Below, piece by piece: positions 1 through 10,297 of a stretch of 64,000 bases of DNA. Numbering within the stretch: the first letter of the stretch is position 1; each line of letters opens with the position of its first letter. The notes below the pieces were generated by a model. It saw only the letters and a list, made by a program, of their open reading frames with translations. It did no database searches and was not told the DNA's origin. The DNA comes from Ryuthela nishihirai (taxonomy: Eukaryota; Arthropoda; Arachnida; Araneae; Heptathelidae): assembly GCA_038380435.1 (NCBI GenBank), contig JAWZYU010000125.1, positions 1 to 64,000 of the forward strand, written 5' to 3'. Position numbers and translations under genes: made by a program.

Positions 1-1
1 T

Positions 2-233
2 ATGAATAATTATAGATTGGCGAATAGGGTTATGAACAGTGTGCCTAAAGGCCTCAGAAAGAGGGGGAGACCTAGGATGCGGTGGGCAGACATTGTCAAA
101 CAGGACCTTGTTAGAATTGGTGTGCAGTGGCCAGATGCAGTAGATGTAGCTCAGGATAGACTTGCTTGGAGAACTAAATTGCACGGTCTGGTTGGACCTC
201 CGTAGCCCATGGCTGCTTGATGATGATGATGAA
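2..233 (+). pseudogene. LINE 3' end fragment (ORF C-terminus), copy 1
   Basis: An open frame from the window edge to a stop near 205 encodes 67 residues with the GRPRMRW...D...AQDRLAWR pattern. That pattern is typical of the extreme C-terminus of endonuclease/reverse-transcriptase ORFs of RTE-like non-LTR retrotransposons. The stop is followed by a short UTR and a (GAT)n tail at about 219-233, as expected of an RTE-type 3' end. The endonuclease and RT domains lie outside the window or are lost. A second copy follows directly. Family recall is from memory; clade not tested. Confidence 0.7.
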
Positions 234-801
234 ATGGGGTTATGAAGAGTGTGCCTAAAGGCCTCAGAAAGAAGGGGAGACCTAGGATGCGGTGGGCAGA
301 CAATGTCAAACAAGACCTTGTTAGAATTGGTGTGCAGTGCCAGATGTAGCTCAGGATAGTTGTTGTTATTGTTGTTGTTTTTTACCTCTGAGCGGCACTT
401 TTTTGCACACCATGGGCTAAATGGCCAGGTCACATGGACCCCGAAAGCTCAGAGAATGTTGGGGGAGGGGACCCACTGGAACAGCTGTTGGGAGACAGAT
501 GGTAGCTTCCCTTCAAGGCCATCCAGCGTGTTCTTTAACGTGCACAGGGTATGGCTCTCCCACACACGGGGCCACGGCTTAACGTCCCATCCGACGGACG
601 GCGGCCTTTCCAAGCCCATCGGTGTCCCCTACTGACCGTGGGCAGGGCGGGGAATCGAACCTGGGAACTACAAATTACGAGCCTGGCGCGCTACCGACTG
701 AGCCACCCCCGCCCCAGCTCAGGATAGATATGCTTGGAGAACTAAATTGCACGGTCTGGTTGGACCTCCGTAGCCCATGGCTGCTTGAGGATGATGATGA
801 T
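234..801 (+). pseudogene. LINE 3' end fragment, copy 2, split by a SINE1
   Basis: Bases 234-359 and 716-801 together repeat copy 1 (GGGTTATGAA...GTGCCTAAAGGCC through GGTTGGACCTCCGTAGCCCA and a GATGATGAT tail). The two halves are separated by SINE1 at 360-715. This copy has lost about 9 bases near 341 relative to copy 1 and is out of frame. Copy 1 supplies the uninterrupted empty-site sequence. Confidence 0.7.
360..715 (-). mobile_element. SINE1, single tail unit, TSD-flanked
   Basis: The element lies on the minus strand. Its tRNA-like head is at the right end (reverse complement begins GGGGCGGGGGTGGCTCAG) and an AAC-rich tail is at the left (360-380 on the plus strand reads TGTTGTTATTGTTGTTG). 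It is flanked by perfect 12-bp repeats AGCTCAGGATAG at 348-359 and 716-727. The segment between the body start and the B box carries a deletion of about 40 bp, so the copy is 356 bp. It is non-coding and would have depended on a LINE for movement. The TSD and the empty site in copy 1 of the LINE make the boundaries certain. Confidence 0.92.
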
Positions 802-1027
802 TCTTCATCCAGAATCGTGATTGAGTTCACTTATGGATTCATTATTGTTTTATGGTCACCTGACAATCTTTAGCACCAAACAATAAAACTGCCGTGAAAT
901 TAAAAAAATTTTGTTTTTTACAAAAGCCAAGAAATTGGGAGCAGAAAACAGCACAAGTGCTAGATGAGATTTTGTGCGATTTATAACTTTAAAGACACTA
1001 ATGAAACTTAATAGTTTGCTAATATAA

Positions 1028-1717
1028 GTTGGGCTGTTTTACCCCTGAGCGGTACTTTTCTGCACACAATGGGCTAAATGGCCAGGTCACAAGGACCCCG
1101 AAGGCTAAGAGAAGGTGGGGAGGGGACCCACTGGAACAGCTTTTAGGAGACAGATGGTAGCCTCCCAGTGTGTTCTTTAACGTTGGGTTGTTTTACCTGT
1201 GAGCGGCACTTTTTTGCACACCATGGGCTAAATGGTCAGGTCACAAGGACCCCTAAGGATAGGAGAATGTTAGGGGAAGGGACCTACTGGAACAGCTGTT
1301 GGGAGACAGATGGTAGACTGCCGTCAAGGTCATCCAGCGTGTTCTTTAACGTTGGGTTGTTTTACCTCTGAGCGTCGCTTTTTTGCACACAATGGACTAA
1401 ATGGCCAGGTCACAAGGACCCTGAAAGCTCAGAGAAGGTTGGGGGAGGGGACACACTGGACAGCGATTAGGAAACAGATCAAAGAAAGAAAGAAAAACAC
1501 CATCAAAGCCATCCAGCGTGTTCTTTAACGTGCACAGGGTATGTCTGTCCCGTACACGGAACCACGGCTTAACGTCCCATCCGACGGACGGCGGCCTTTC
1601 CAAGCCCATCGGTGTCCCCTACTGACCGTGGGTAGGGCGGTTAATTTTGCGGAGATAAATCTCAAAGCTGACCCAGCTGGGACTCGAACCTGGGAACTAC
1701 AGATTACGAGCCTGACA
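1028..1717 (-). mobile_element. SINE1 with 3 tail units, 5' truncated
   Basis: Tail units begin near 1028, 1183 and 1352 (plus-strand motif TTGGGTTGTTTTACC). Body starts near 1531. The head is cut inside the tRNA region at 1717. Direct repeats GCTAATATAA at 1018-1027 and 1718-1727 flank the whole multimer, suggesting it was inserted as a unit, or expanded after insertion. Unit 3 holds an AAAGAAAGAAAG stretch in place of about 20 bases of consensus. Confidence 0.88.
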
Positions 1718-1739
1718 GCTAATATAAAAAATTTAACAA

Positions 1740-2135
1740 GTGCATCGCGAAAACGCCAACACTATGACCCAACGATAAATATACCAGCAGACGACTTAAA
1801 TGTGAAAAAGCAGACGATTCAACTGAGAAGCAGCAGACGACAGCTTTCTAATTACACAAAATTATTTTACAAATTATTAATTCTTGACTGGTAGATGTGT
1901 GAATATTGGGAGATTGTCTGGGCCATTTTCCCTGCATAAATACATCTGCAGACGATCAACTTTGAAACTAAAGCAGACGAAAGAGTTCTAATTATGCAAA
2001 ATCATTTTATTAATTATTAACTGGTAGGAGTTTGAACATTGCGCGACTGTCGCTGCATAAATACAGCAGCAGACGATTTAACTGTGAAACAGCAGACGAA
2101 AGTTTGCTAATTATGCAAAATTACTTCATTAGGCA
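1740..2135. repeat. Imperfect tandem repeat, about 120-165 bp, 3 copies
   Basis: Three successive blocks share the order (C/G)ATAAATA...GCAGACGA...TCTAATTA(T/C)...CAAAAT. Anchors ATAAATA lie near 1769, 1936 and 2054. The blocks differ by indels. No coding signal. Confidence 0.6.
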
Positions 2136-2150
2136 TATTCGAAGTGTGGG

Positions 2151-2658
2151 TTGGTTTGTTTTACCTCTGACCGGCACTTTTTTGCACACAATGGGCTTAA
2201 TGGCCAGGTCACAAGGACCCCGAAGGCTCAGAGAAGGTTGGGGAGGGGACCCACTGGAACAGCTTTTGGGAGACAGATGGTAGCCTCCCGTCAAGGCCAT
2301 CCAGCGTGTTCTTTAACGTTGGGATGTTTTACCTCTGAACGACACTTTTTTGCACACCATGGGCTAAATGGCCAGGTCACAAGGACCCCGAAGGCTCAGA
2401 GAATGATAGGAAAAGGGAACCCACTGGACAGCTGTTAGGAAACAGATGGTAACCTCCCGTCAAGGCCATCCAGTGTGTTTTTTAACGATGTGTTGTTTTA
2501 CATCTGAGCAGCACTTTTTTGCAGACAATGGGCTAAATGGCCAGGTCACATGGGCCCCTAAGGCTCAGAGATGGTTGGGGGAGGGGACCCACTGGAACAG
2601 CTGTTGGGAGACAGATGGTAGTCTCCCTTCAAGGTCATCCAGCAGATTCTTTAATGTG
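2151..2658 (-). mobile_element. SINE1 tail array, 3 units, no head
   Basis: Three 169-bp tail units start near 2151, 2319 and 2488. Where the body should begin (GTGCACAGGG...), the sequence instead passes without a break into a 49-bp minisatellite built from that same tail/body junction. The head and most of the body are absent. Confidence 0.85.
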
Positions 2659-3180
2659 AACATGGTATGATAATCATTCTAAGTCATCCAGCTGGTTCTT
2701 TAACATGAAAATATGATTTCAAGTCAAGGTCACCCAGTTGATTCTTTAATGCGAACATGATTTGATATCCAGTCAAGGTCATCCAGAAGGTTCTTTAAAG
2801 TGAACATGGTATGATATCTAGTCAAGGTCATCCAGCTGGTTCTTTGATGTGAACATGGTATGACATCAAGTCAAGGTCATCCAGCTGGTTCTTTAATGTG
2901 AGCATGGTATGACATCAAGTCAAGGTCATCCAGCTGGTTCTTTGATGTGAACATGGTATGATATCCAGTCAAGGTCATCCAGCTGGTTCTTTGATGTGAA
3001 CATGGTATGATATTCATCCAGCTGGTTCTTTGATGTGAACATGGTATGATATTCATCCAGCTGGTTCTTTGATGTGAACATGGTATGATATTCATCCAGC
3101 TGGTTCTTTGATGCTAACTGGGTAAAATATCCCTTCAAGGTCATCCAGCGGGATCTTGAACGTGCGCAGGGTACGATATC
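2659..3180 (-). repeat. 49-bp/39-bp minisatellite derived from SINE1
   Basis: The 49-bp period is read from GTCAAGGTCATCCAG anchors at 2772, 2821, 2870, 2919 and 2968. Three 39-bp units follow (anchors TATTCATCCAG at 3011, 3050, 3089), lacking a 10-bp segment. The unit (GTCAAGGTCATCCAGCTGGT, then TCTTTGATGTGAACATGGTA) aligns with the SINE1 tail-to-body junction (GTCAAGGCCATCCAGCGTGT, then TCTTTAACGTGCACAGGGTA). The last unit (3130-3180) is closest to SINE1. Open frames here are repeat read-through. Confidence 0.85.
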
Positions 3181-3603
3181 CCCATAAAATTAGAGAGAAT
3201 TCAGCTCCCATGACAACCAAAATCACGTGATCACCATAGGAGACTGGAAATCCTTCCGTTCCGAACTAAGTCACGCGCGCACAAATTCCATCACAACAAT
3301 GAATTAATCGCGAACGTTTCCTAAATCTTGTCGCGTATCAAATAATGCGTAAGAGGAACAGAAATCCTTCGTCTCGAGAGGAATTACAGCAACATACAAG
3401 GATGAGATTAGAGATTGATATTTAGGTTTCTTGACTTTCCTCTAAGAGACGAGGAACCGGAGAATCTTCCGCCGACAACCACTAACAGCGAGGGGCCGTT
3501 CTCCGTAATGAAAAGACCGCGTCTCGAAGTGGAGGGTGGTATCCGAGGTAATTGCCGGGTTCCGTGTGCATGGCACGTAAGCCCTCGTTCGAAGATAGCT
3601 GGG
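3181..3603. other. Unique sequence, nothing recognised
   Basis: Moderate GC with several CpG-containing words. Open frames on both strands run into the neighbouring 25-bp repeat and match no family I recognise. Confidence 0.4.
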
Positions 3604-3786
3604 AGGATGGAGAGGAGGATAAACACGAAAGATGGAGAGGTGGTGGAACACGGAGGATGGAGAGGAGCAGGAACACGGAGGATGGAGAGGAGGAGGAACA
3701 CGGAGGATGGAGAGGTGGTGGAACACGGAGGATGGTGAGGAGGAGGAACACGGAGGATGGAGAGGAGCAGGAACACGGAGGATGAA
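3604..3786. repeat. 25-bp purine-rich minisatellite, about 7 copies
   Basis: The AGAGG anchor recurs at 3611, 3636, 3661, 3686, 3711, 3736 (as TGAGG) and 3761, exactly 25 bp apart. The unit is GGATGGAGAGG plus AGCAGGAACACGGA with GGTGGT, GGAGGA or GGAGCA variants. As 25 is 1 mod 3, open frames appear in several frames; they are not evidence of a protein. Confidence 0.9.
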
Positions 3787-4047
3787 GAGCACGCGCCTAC
3801 ACAAGAGGATCGCCTAGTGTTTGGCACGGGGGGTCGAAAACAAGTCATCAATAAACATCATGTGGTTGAGTGACCTGCTTTTACACAGGTGCCGTGGCAC
3901 GCGCGTTAAATGTGTATTGGCGGTAATTTGTAGTGCACGTGCAATCACACCTTACGCCACACGGAAAGGTGTTTAACGTTAACGAACGTTTTGAAGGCGT
4001 TTTAATACGAAAAGTGGATTTCGCAAGACTAGTGCGTCTTGTTAGGT

Positions 4048-4879
4048 TGGATTGTTTTACCTCTGAGCGGCATTATTTTGCACACAATGGACTAAATGGC
4101 CAGGTCACAAGGATCCCAGGGTTGGGTTGTTTTACCTCTGAGAGGCACTTTTTGCACACAATGGGCTAAATGGCCAGGTCACAAGGACTCCGAGAATTGT
4201 GTTGTTTTACCTCTGAGCGGACTTTTTGCATACAATGGGCTAAATGGCCAGGTCACATGGACCCCGAAGGCTCAGAGAAGGTTGGAGGAGGGGACCCACT
4301 GGAACAGCTGTTGGGAGACAGATGGTAGCCTCCCGTCAAGGCCATCCAGCGTGTTCTTTAACGTTGGGTTGTTTTACCTCTGAGCGGCACTTTTTTGCAC
4401 ACCATGGGCTAAATGGCCATGTCACATGTACCCCAAATCTCAGAGAAGGTTGGGGAGGGGACCCACTGGAACAGCTGTTGGGAGACAGATGGTAGCCTCC
4501 CGTCAAGGCCATCCAGCGTGTTCTTTAACGTTGGGTTGGTTTACCTCTGAGCGGCACTTTTTTGCACACCATGGGCTAAATGGCCAGGTCACATGGACCC
4601 CGAAGGATCAGAGAAGGTTGGGGGAGGGGACCTACTGGAATAGCTGTTGGGAGAGAGATGGTAGTCTCCCGTCAAGGCTATCCAGTGTGTTCTTTAACGT
4701 GCACAGGGTATGGCTCTCCCGTACACGGGGCCACGGCTTAACGTCTTATCCGATGGACGGCGGCCTTTCCAAGCCCATCGGTGTCCCCTGCTGACCGTGG
4801 GCAGGGAGTTTTGCGGAGATAAATCTCAACGCTCACCCAGCTGGGACTCGAACCTGGGAACTGTAGATTATGGGCCATA
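4048..4879 (-). mobile_element. SINE1 with truncated plus full tail units
   Basis: Two units of about 75 bp (from 4048 and 4122) stop after the AGGTCACAAGGA segment and restart. The unit from 4198 and those from 4364 and 4531 are full length. Body from about 4700. The head breaks off inside the tRNA region at about 4879 (CTGTAGATTATGGGCC). No clear TSD. Confidence 0.85.
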
Positions 4880-5942
4880 TCAAGGTCACCTTGATACACA
4901 GGGTCCGGAAGTCATTGGAAAAAGGAAGGAAATTTCATAAAATCTTATTTATGTGATTCAACTTGTGAAAATTTTAACTAAAAGTTAGTATTTTTAAACA
5001 GCAAAATAAAATAAAAATACATCACAACTTCATTAAATTTTTTCAAACTAATAATGAGTCTTAAAAATATTTCTTCTGGTTAAATTTTTGAAAAATATTA
5101 TCTATATTTTTCAAAAATTTAACCAGAAGAAATATTTTTAAGACTCATTATTAAAATTTTTAAACTCATTATTTAAAACTCATTATTTTCTAAAATTTTT
5201 AAATTTTTAAACTCATTATTTTCGTATTAAAAGTATTATCTAACTTTTGAACTTTTAAAAATTCCACATGTAGAATTATAAAAATAATCAGCTACTGGTC
5301 GAATTTTTTAAAAAAAATTATAAAAGCTTCGGGTTGAATTTAGGAAAATCGTTAGCTACTAGTTGTATTTTTAGAAATCATTATTTACGGTTCATTTCTT
5401 TCTAAGGCATAAGCAACAAGTTGATTTTTTTTTTAATTATTTAGCGGTAGAATTTAGAAAAAAAATATTAGATAAAGGTGGAACTTTTACAAATCATTAT
5501 CTACGTTTTATTTTTTAAAGAACGTTATTTACCAGTTCAAATTTTGAGAAATCATTATATATCTGCTTAATTTCTAAAGATTATTATTAAATTGATTTTT
5601 TTAAAAATTATTTAGTGGTAAAATTTTTAAAATTAATTCAGTAGCGGTGGAATTTTAAAAATCGTTAGTTACCGGTTGAAATTTAAAATGCTATTAGCTG
5701 TTGGTTGAATATATATAAAAAAAATCATTAGCTACGGATTTAATTTTTTTAAATCATCAGCTTCCGGGACATTTTTTAATAACTATTACCTACGGTAGGT
5801 TTAAAAATATATATATTATTAGCTAAGATATGATTTTTTTTTTAAATTAGCTACCAGTTATATTTTAAGTAGAAAAAAACCTATACTCGGGTATACGTTT
5901 GAAAAATTATTCCTTCTGTTAGCGCACTGTCTACGCCCGATA
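4880..5942. repeat. AT-rich degenerate repeat region
   Basis: Very AT-rich. From about 5280 to 5880 a diverged motif, roughly ATTAGCTACCGGTTGAATTT followed by an A/T run, recurs every 40-60 bp. No coding frame. Contains the hairpin annotated separately. Confidence 0.55.
5049..5153. repeat. Perfect inverted repeat, 49-bp arms, 7-nt spacer
   Basis: The left arm 5049-5097 (starts TAATAATGAGTCTTAAAAAT) is exactly complementary to the right arm 5105-5153 (ends TTTTTAAGACTCATTATTA). The spacer is TTATCTA. No mismatch, so it is young. It sits in degenerate AT-rich repeat and lacks recognisable transposon ends. Confidence 0.9.
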
Positions 5943-6640
5943 TGGTACTGTTAATCTGTAGTTCCCAGGTTCGACTCCCAGCTGGGTCAGCGTTGAGATT
6001 TATCTCCGCAAAACTCCCCGCCCTGCCCACGGTCAGTAGGGGACACCGATGGGCTTGGAAAGGCCGCCGTCCGTCGGATGGGACGTTAAGCCGTGGCCCC
6101 GTGTGTGGGAGAGCCATAACCTGTGCACGTTAAAGAACACGCTGGATGGCCTTGACGGGAGGCTACCATCTGTCTCCCAACAGCTGTTCCAGTGGGTCCC
6201 CTCCCCCAACCTTCTCTGAGCCTTCGGGGTCTATGTGACCTGGCCATTTAGCCCATGGTGTGCAAAAAAGTGCCGCTCAGTGGTAAAACAACCCAACGTT
6301 AAAGAACATGCTGGATGACCTTGACGGGAGGCTACCATCTGTCTCCCAACAGCTTTTCCAGTGGGTCCCCTCCCCCAACCTTCTCTGAGCCTTCGGGGTC
6401 CATGTGACCTGGCCATTTAACCTATGGTGTGCAAAAAAGTCCCGCTCAGTGGTAAAACAACCCAACGTTAAAGAACACGCTGGATGGCCTTGACGGGAGG
6501 CTACCATCTGTCTCCCAACAGCTGTTCCAGTGGGTCCACTCCCCCAACCTTCTCTGAGACATCGGGGTCCTTGTGACCTGGCCATTTAGTCCATGGTTTA
6601 AAAAAAAGTGTCGCTCAGAGGTAAAACAACCCAACCTAAC
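5943..6640 (+). mobile_element. SINE1 with 3 tail units, head truncated
   Basis: The copy starts inside the tRNA-like head (GTTAATCTGTAGTTCCCAGG), has a full body, then tail units from about 6128, 6298 and 6467. It ends AAAACAACCCAACCTAACC. Confidence 0.87.
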
Positions 6641-6985
6641 CGAAACAACAAAAAAAAAAAATCAACATTTTGAGATTTCGTCGTAAGAATTTTACAGAAA
6701 GTGCTACCCCTTGTTTCAACAATAATCCCACTTACTAGGTCGAACTGCAAACTAAACTTGACCGAATCTTCTATTTGGCGAAGTATCGAAATTTCTGTTT
6801 GCAGCCAGCTTCGCAAACAGATACGCAGCAGCATCAGAAGACGCACAAATGTGAACGGCAAACCCTGGAGAATAGAAATCGCACCGATCGGCAATATCCG
6901 AGAAATTGCTGCAATTCCTAGAGCAAACAAAGCAACGCCAGCTGGATCTGGTGCCACCTGAGGATTCTGCCTTTCTGCAGATTGC
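6641..6985. other. Unique spacer between two SINE1 arrays
   Basis: Not repetitive within the window. Frames of 86-119 codons are open on both strands but overlap and run into the flanking SINEs. No domain recognised; could be an exon remnant, but nothing decides it. Confidence 0.35.
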
Positions 6986-8217
6986 GTTGTGTTGTTTTAC
7001 TTCTGAGCGGAACTTTTTTTGCACACCATGGGCTAAATGGCCAGGTCACATGGATCCCGAAGGCTCAGAGAAGGTTGGGGGAGGGGACCCACTGGAACAG
7101 CTGTTGGGAGACAGATGGTAGTCTCCCGTCAAGGCCATCCAGTGTGTTCTTTAACGTTGGGTTGTTTTACCTGTGAGCGGCACCTTTTTGCACACCATGG
7201 GCTAAATGGCCAGGTCACATGGACCCCGAAGGCTCAGAGAAGGTTGGGGGAGGGGACCCACTGGAACAGCTGTTGGGAGACAGATGGTAGCCTCCCGTCA
7301 ATGCCATCCAGCGTGTTCTTTAACGTTCGGTTGTTTTACCTCTGAGCGGCACTTTTTTTGCACACCATGGGCTAAATGGCCAGGTCACATGGACCCCGAA
7401 GGCTCAGAGAAGGTTGGGGGAGGGGACCCACTGGAACAGCTGTTGGGAGACAGATGGTAGCCTCCCGTCAAGGCCATCCAGTATGTTCTTTAACGTTGTG
7501 TTGTTTTACCTCTGAGCGGCACTTTTTTTGCACACTATGGGCTAAATGGCCAGGTCACATGGATCCCGAAGGCTCAGAGAAGGTTGGGGGAGGGGACCCA
7601 CTGGAACAGCTGTTGGGAGACAGATGGTAGCCTCCCATCAAGGCCATCCAACGTGTTTTTTAACATTGGATTGTTTTACCTCTAAGCGGCACTTTTTTTG
7701 CACACCATGAGCTAAATGGCCAGGTCACATGGACCCCGAAGGCTCAGAGAAGGTTGGAGGAGAGGACCCACTGAACAGATGTTAGGAGACAGATGGTAGC
7801 CTCCAGTCAAGGCCATCCAGCGTGTTCTTTAACGTTGTGTTGTTTTACCTCTGAGCGGCACTTTTTTGCACACCATGGGCTAAATGGCCAGGTCACATGG
7901 ACCCCAAAGGTTCAGAGAAGGTTGGGGGAGGAGACCCACTGGAACAGCTGTTGGGAGACAGATGGTAGCCTCCCGTCAAGGCCATCCAGCTAGTTCTTTA
8001 ACGTGCACAGGGTATGGCTCTCCCACACACGGGGCCACGGCTTAACGTCCCATCCAACGGACGGCAGCCTTTCCAAGCCCATCGGTGTCCCCTACTGACC
8101 GTGGGCAGGGCGGGGAATTTTGCGGAGATAAATCTCAACGCTGACCCAGCTGGGACTCGAACCTGGGAACTACAGATTACGAGACTAGCGCGCTACTGAC
8201 TGAGCCACCCCCGCCCC
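6986..8217 (-). mobile_element. SINE1 with 6 tail units and complete head
   Basis: Tail units start near 6986, 7157, 7326, 7496, 7666 and 7835. Body from about 8004. The tRNA-like head ends at 8217 (plus strand GAGCCACCCCCGCCCC). B box reads GACTCGAACC on the plus strand. Units are near-identical except the fifth, which carries small deletions. Confidence 0.92.
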
Positions 8218-8684
8218 TAAGTAAAACAGTCTTTCACCTTTTAACAGTTGAGAAAAAGAGACGAAGATTTCATCAAGCAAAAATAAAATAAAAAAAAAAA
8301 ATTCGTTCAAATAACGCAAACTTTCCGAACTGCAGATCCTGAGATACTTGAACTGGAAAAAAAAAAAGAAAGAAATAGAGAAACTTCAACTTTTAACTTT
8401 TCCTTCATTGTGTCGGACTGTAGCTGGTTGAAAGCAGACCAAATTGTGTGCTAAAACGTTCATTTGGTCCCCTTCAACCAGCTGTAGGTGACATGTGACT
8501 CAGCGGAAGCTACACTACCACTGGATATACGGTAAGGCAAGAAGAACACGCAACATCCGACTCCAAATCTGATTACAACAGTGGAGGAGAGAGAAAAGGT
8601 TTCGGCAGTGGAGAACTTACGAAAGGGCCAACAAACTCTTAACAGATTAATTTCATTTGGGCGCTGGTGGGTAAAACCGATAGC
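8218..8684. other. AT-rich spacer with an imperfect inverted repeat
   Basis: A-rich low complexity at 8275-8385. At 8422-8444 and 8462-8483 the words AGCTGGTTGAA..GACCAAAT and their complement form a stem with a 17-nt loop and a small internal loop. No gene recognised. Confidence 0.5.
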
Positions 8685-9034
8685 GGACAAAACTCGTAAT
8701 CTGCAGTTCTCAGTTTCGAGTCCCTGCTGGGTCAGCGTTGAGATTTATCTTCGCAAAACTCCCCGCCCTGCTCACGGTCAGTAGGGGACACCGATGGGCT
8801 TGGAAAGCCGCCGTCTATCGGATAGGACGTTAAGCCGTGGCCCGGGGGGCGGGAGAGCTATACCCTGTGCACGTTAAAGAACACGCTGAATGGCCTTGAC
8901 GGGAGGCTACCATCTGTCTCCCAACAGCTGTTCCAGTGGGTCCCCTCCCCCAACCTTCTCTGAGCCTAGGGGTCCATGTGACCTGGTCATGGTGTGCAAA
9001 AAAGTGCCGCTCAGAGGTAAAACAACGCAACCCA
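8685..9034 (+). mobile_element. SINE1, single tail unit, head truncated
   Basis: Begins in the head at AACTCGTAATCTGCAGTTC, has body and one tail unit, and ends AAAACAACGCAACCC. The tail unit has lost about 10 bases near 8990. It abuts the next SINE1. Confidence 0.85.
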
Positions 9035-9834
9035 AATCAGCAAAACTCCCCGCCCTGCCCACGGTCAGTAGGGGACACCGATGGGGCATGGAAAGCCGCC
9101 GTCTATCGGGTGGATGTTAAGCCGTGGCTCTGTGTGTGGGAGAGCCATCCCCATTAAAGAACACGCTGGATGGCCTTGACGGGAGGTTACCATCTGTCTC
9201 CCAACAGCTGTTCCAGTGGATCTCCTCCTCCAACCTTCTATGAGCCTTCGGGGTCCTTGTGACCTGCTCATTTAGCCCATTGTATGCAAAAAAGTGCCGC
9301 TCACAGGTAAAACAATCCAACGTTAAAGAACACGCTGGATGGCCTTGACGGGAGGTTACCATCTGTCTCCCAACAGCTGTTCCAGTGGGTCCCCTCCCCC
9401 AACCTTCTCTGAGCCTTCGGGGTCCTTGTGACCTGCTCATTTAGCCCATTGTATGCAAAAAAGTGCCGCTCACAGGTAAAACAATCCAACGTTAAAGGAC
9501 ACGCTGGATGGCCTTGATGGCAGGCTACCATTTGTCTCCCAACAGCTGTTCCAGTGGGTCCCCTCCCCCAACCTTATCTGAGCCTTCGGGGTCCTTGTGA
9601 CCTGGTCATTTAGCCCATGGTGTGCAAAAAAGTGCCACTCAGAGGTAAAACAACTGAACGTTAAAGAACACGCTGGATGGCCTTGACATGAGGCTACCAT
9701 CTGTCTCCCAACAACTGTTCCAGTGGGTCCCCTCCCCCAACCTTCTCTGAGCCTTCGGGGTCTTTATGACCTGACCATTTATTAGCCCATGGTGTTCAAA
9801 AAAGTGCTACTCAGAGGTAAAACAACCCAAAGCC
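9035..9834 (+). mobile_element. SINE1 with 4 tail units, head absent
   Basis: Starts mid-body at GCAAAACTCCCCGCCCTGCC (about 9042). Tail units from about 9152, 9321, 9490 and 9659. Its last unit is part of the left arm of the palindrome described next. Confidence 0.86.
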
Positions 9835-10297
9835 TAAGTTAGTGTAGTTACTTTGAAAGTCTGTTGGTGTTCATGATTCTCTTAAGTTTTGCATTAATTA
9901 CGACAAAAGACGCGAATCACGTTTTCGTTTTTACCGTTTTTAATTTTGCTGTGGGAGCGAAACTTGAGACATTTCGTAAGCGGGGTGGCTCAGATGGTAG
10001 CGTGTCAGGCTCGTAATCTGCAGTTCCCAGGTTCGAGTGTCAGCTGAGTCAGCGTTGAAACTTATCTCCGCAAAACTCACCGCCCTGCCCACGGTCAGAA
10101 ACGAAATGTCCGAAAGTTTCGCTCCCACAGCAAAATTAAAAACGGTAAAAACGAAAACGTGATTCGCGTCTTTTGTCGTAAGTAATGCAAAACTTAAGAG
10201 AATCATGAACACCAACAGACTTTCAAAGTAACTACACTAACTTAGGCTTTGGGTTGTTTTACCTCTGAGTAGCACTTTTTTGAACACCATGGGCTAA
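9780..10297. repeat. Palindrome, about 198-bp arms, SINE1 head in the loop
   Basis: Left arm about 9780-9977 and right arm about 10101-10297 are inverted copies. Each comprises about 145 bp of unique sequence (containing AAAACGTGATTCGCGTC or its complement) plus the distal part of a SINE1 tail unit with shared private variants (GTGTTCAAAAAAGTGCTACT). The arms differ by a 4-bp insertion and a few substitutions. Confidence 0.88.
9978..10098 (+). mobile_element. SINE1 head and body-start fragment in the palindrome loop
   Basis: The 121-bp fragment runs from AAGCGGGGTGGCTCAGATGG through the B box (GGTTCGAGTGTC) to CGCCCTGCCCACGGTCAG. It lacks all downstream body and tail. Confidence 0.88.

Noticed and set aside
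2877..3144. Two 72-codon repetitive frames (MFTSKNQLD...)
   Set aside because: Read-through of the 49/39-bp SINE1-derived minisatellite.
3408..3851. Minus-strand 147-codon frame and overlapping plus frames
   Set aside because: Generated by the 25-bp purine-rich minisatellite; low-complexity product with no domain.
5943..6020. Functional tRNA genes at SINE1 heads
   Set aside because: Heads retain A and B boxes but lack a matching acceptor stem and continue into the SINE body; they are tRNA-derived, not tRNA genes.
6752..7024. Possible single-copy exon on the minus strand
   Set aside because: Frames are open on both strands, no domain is recognised, and one end lies in SINE1.
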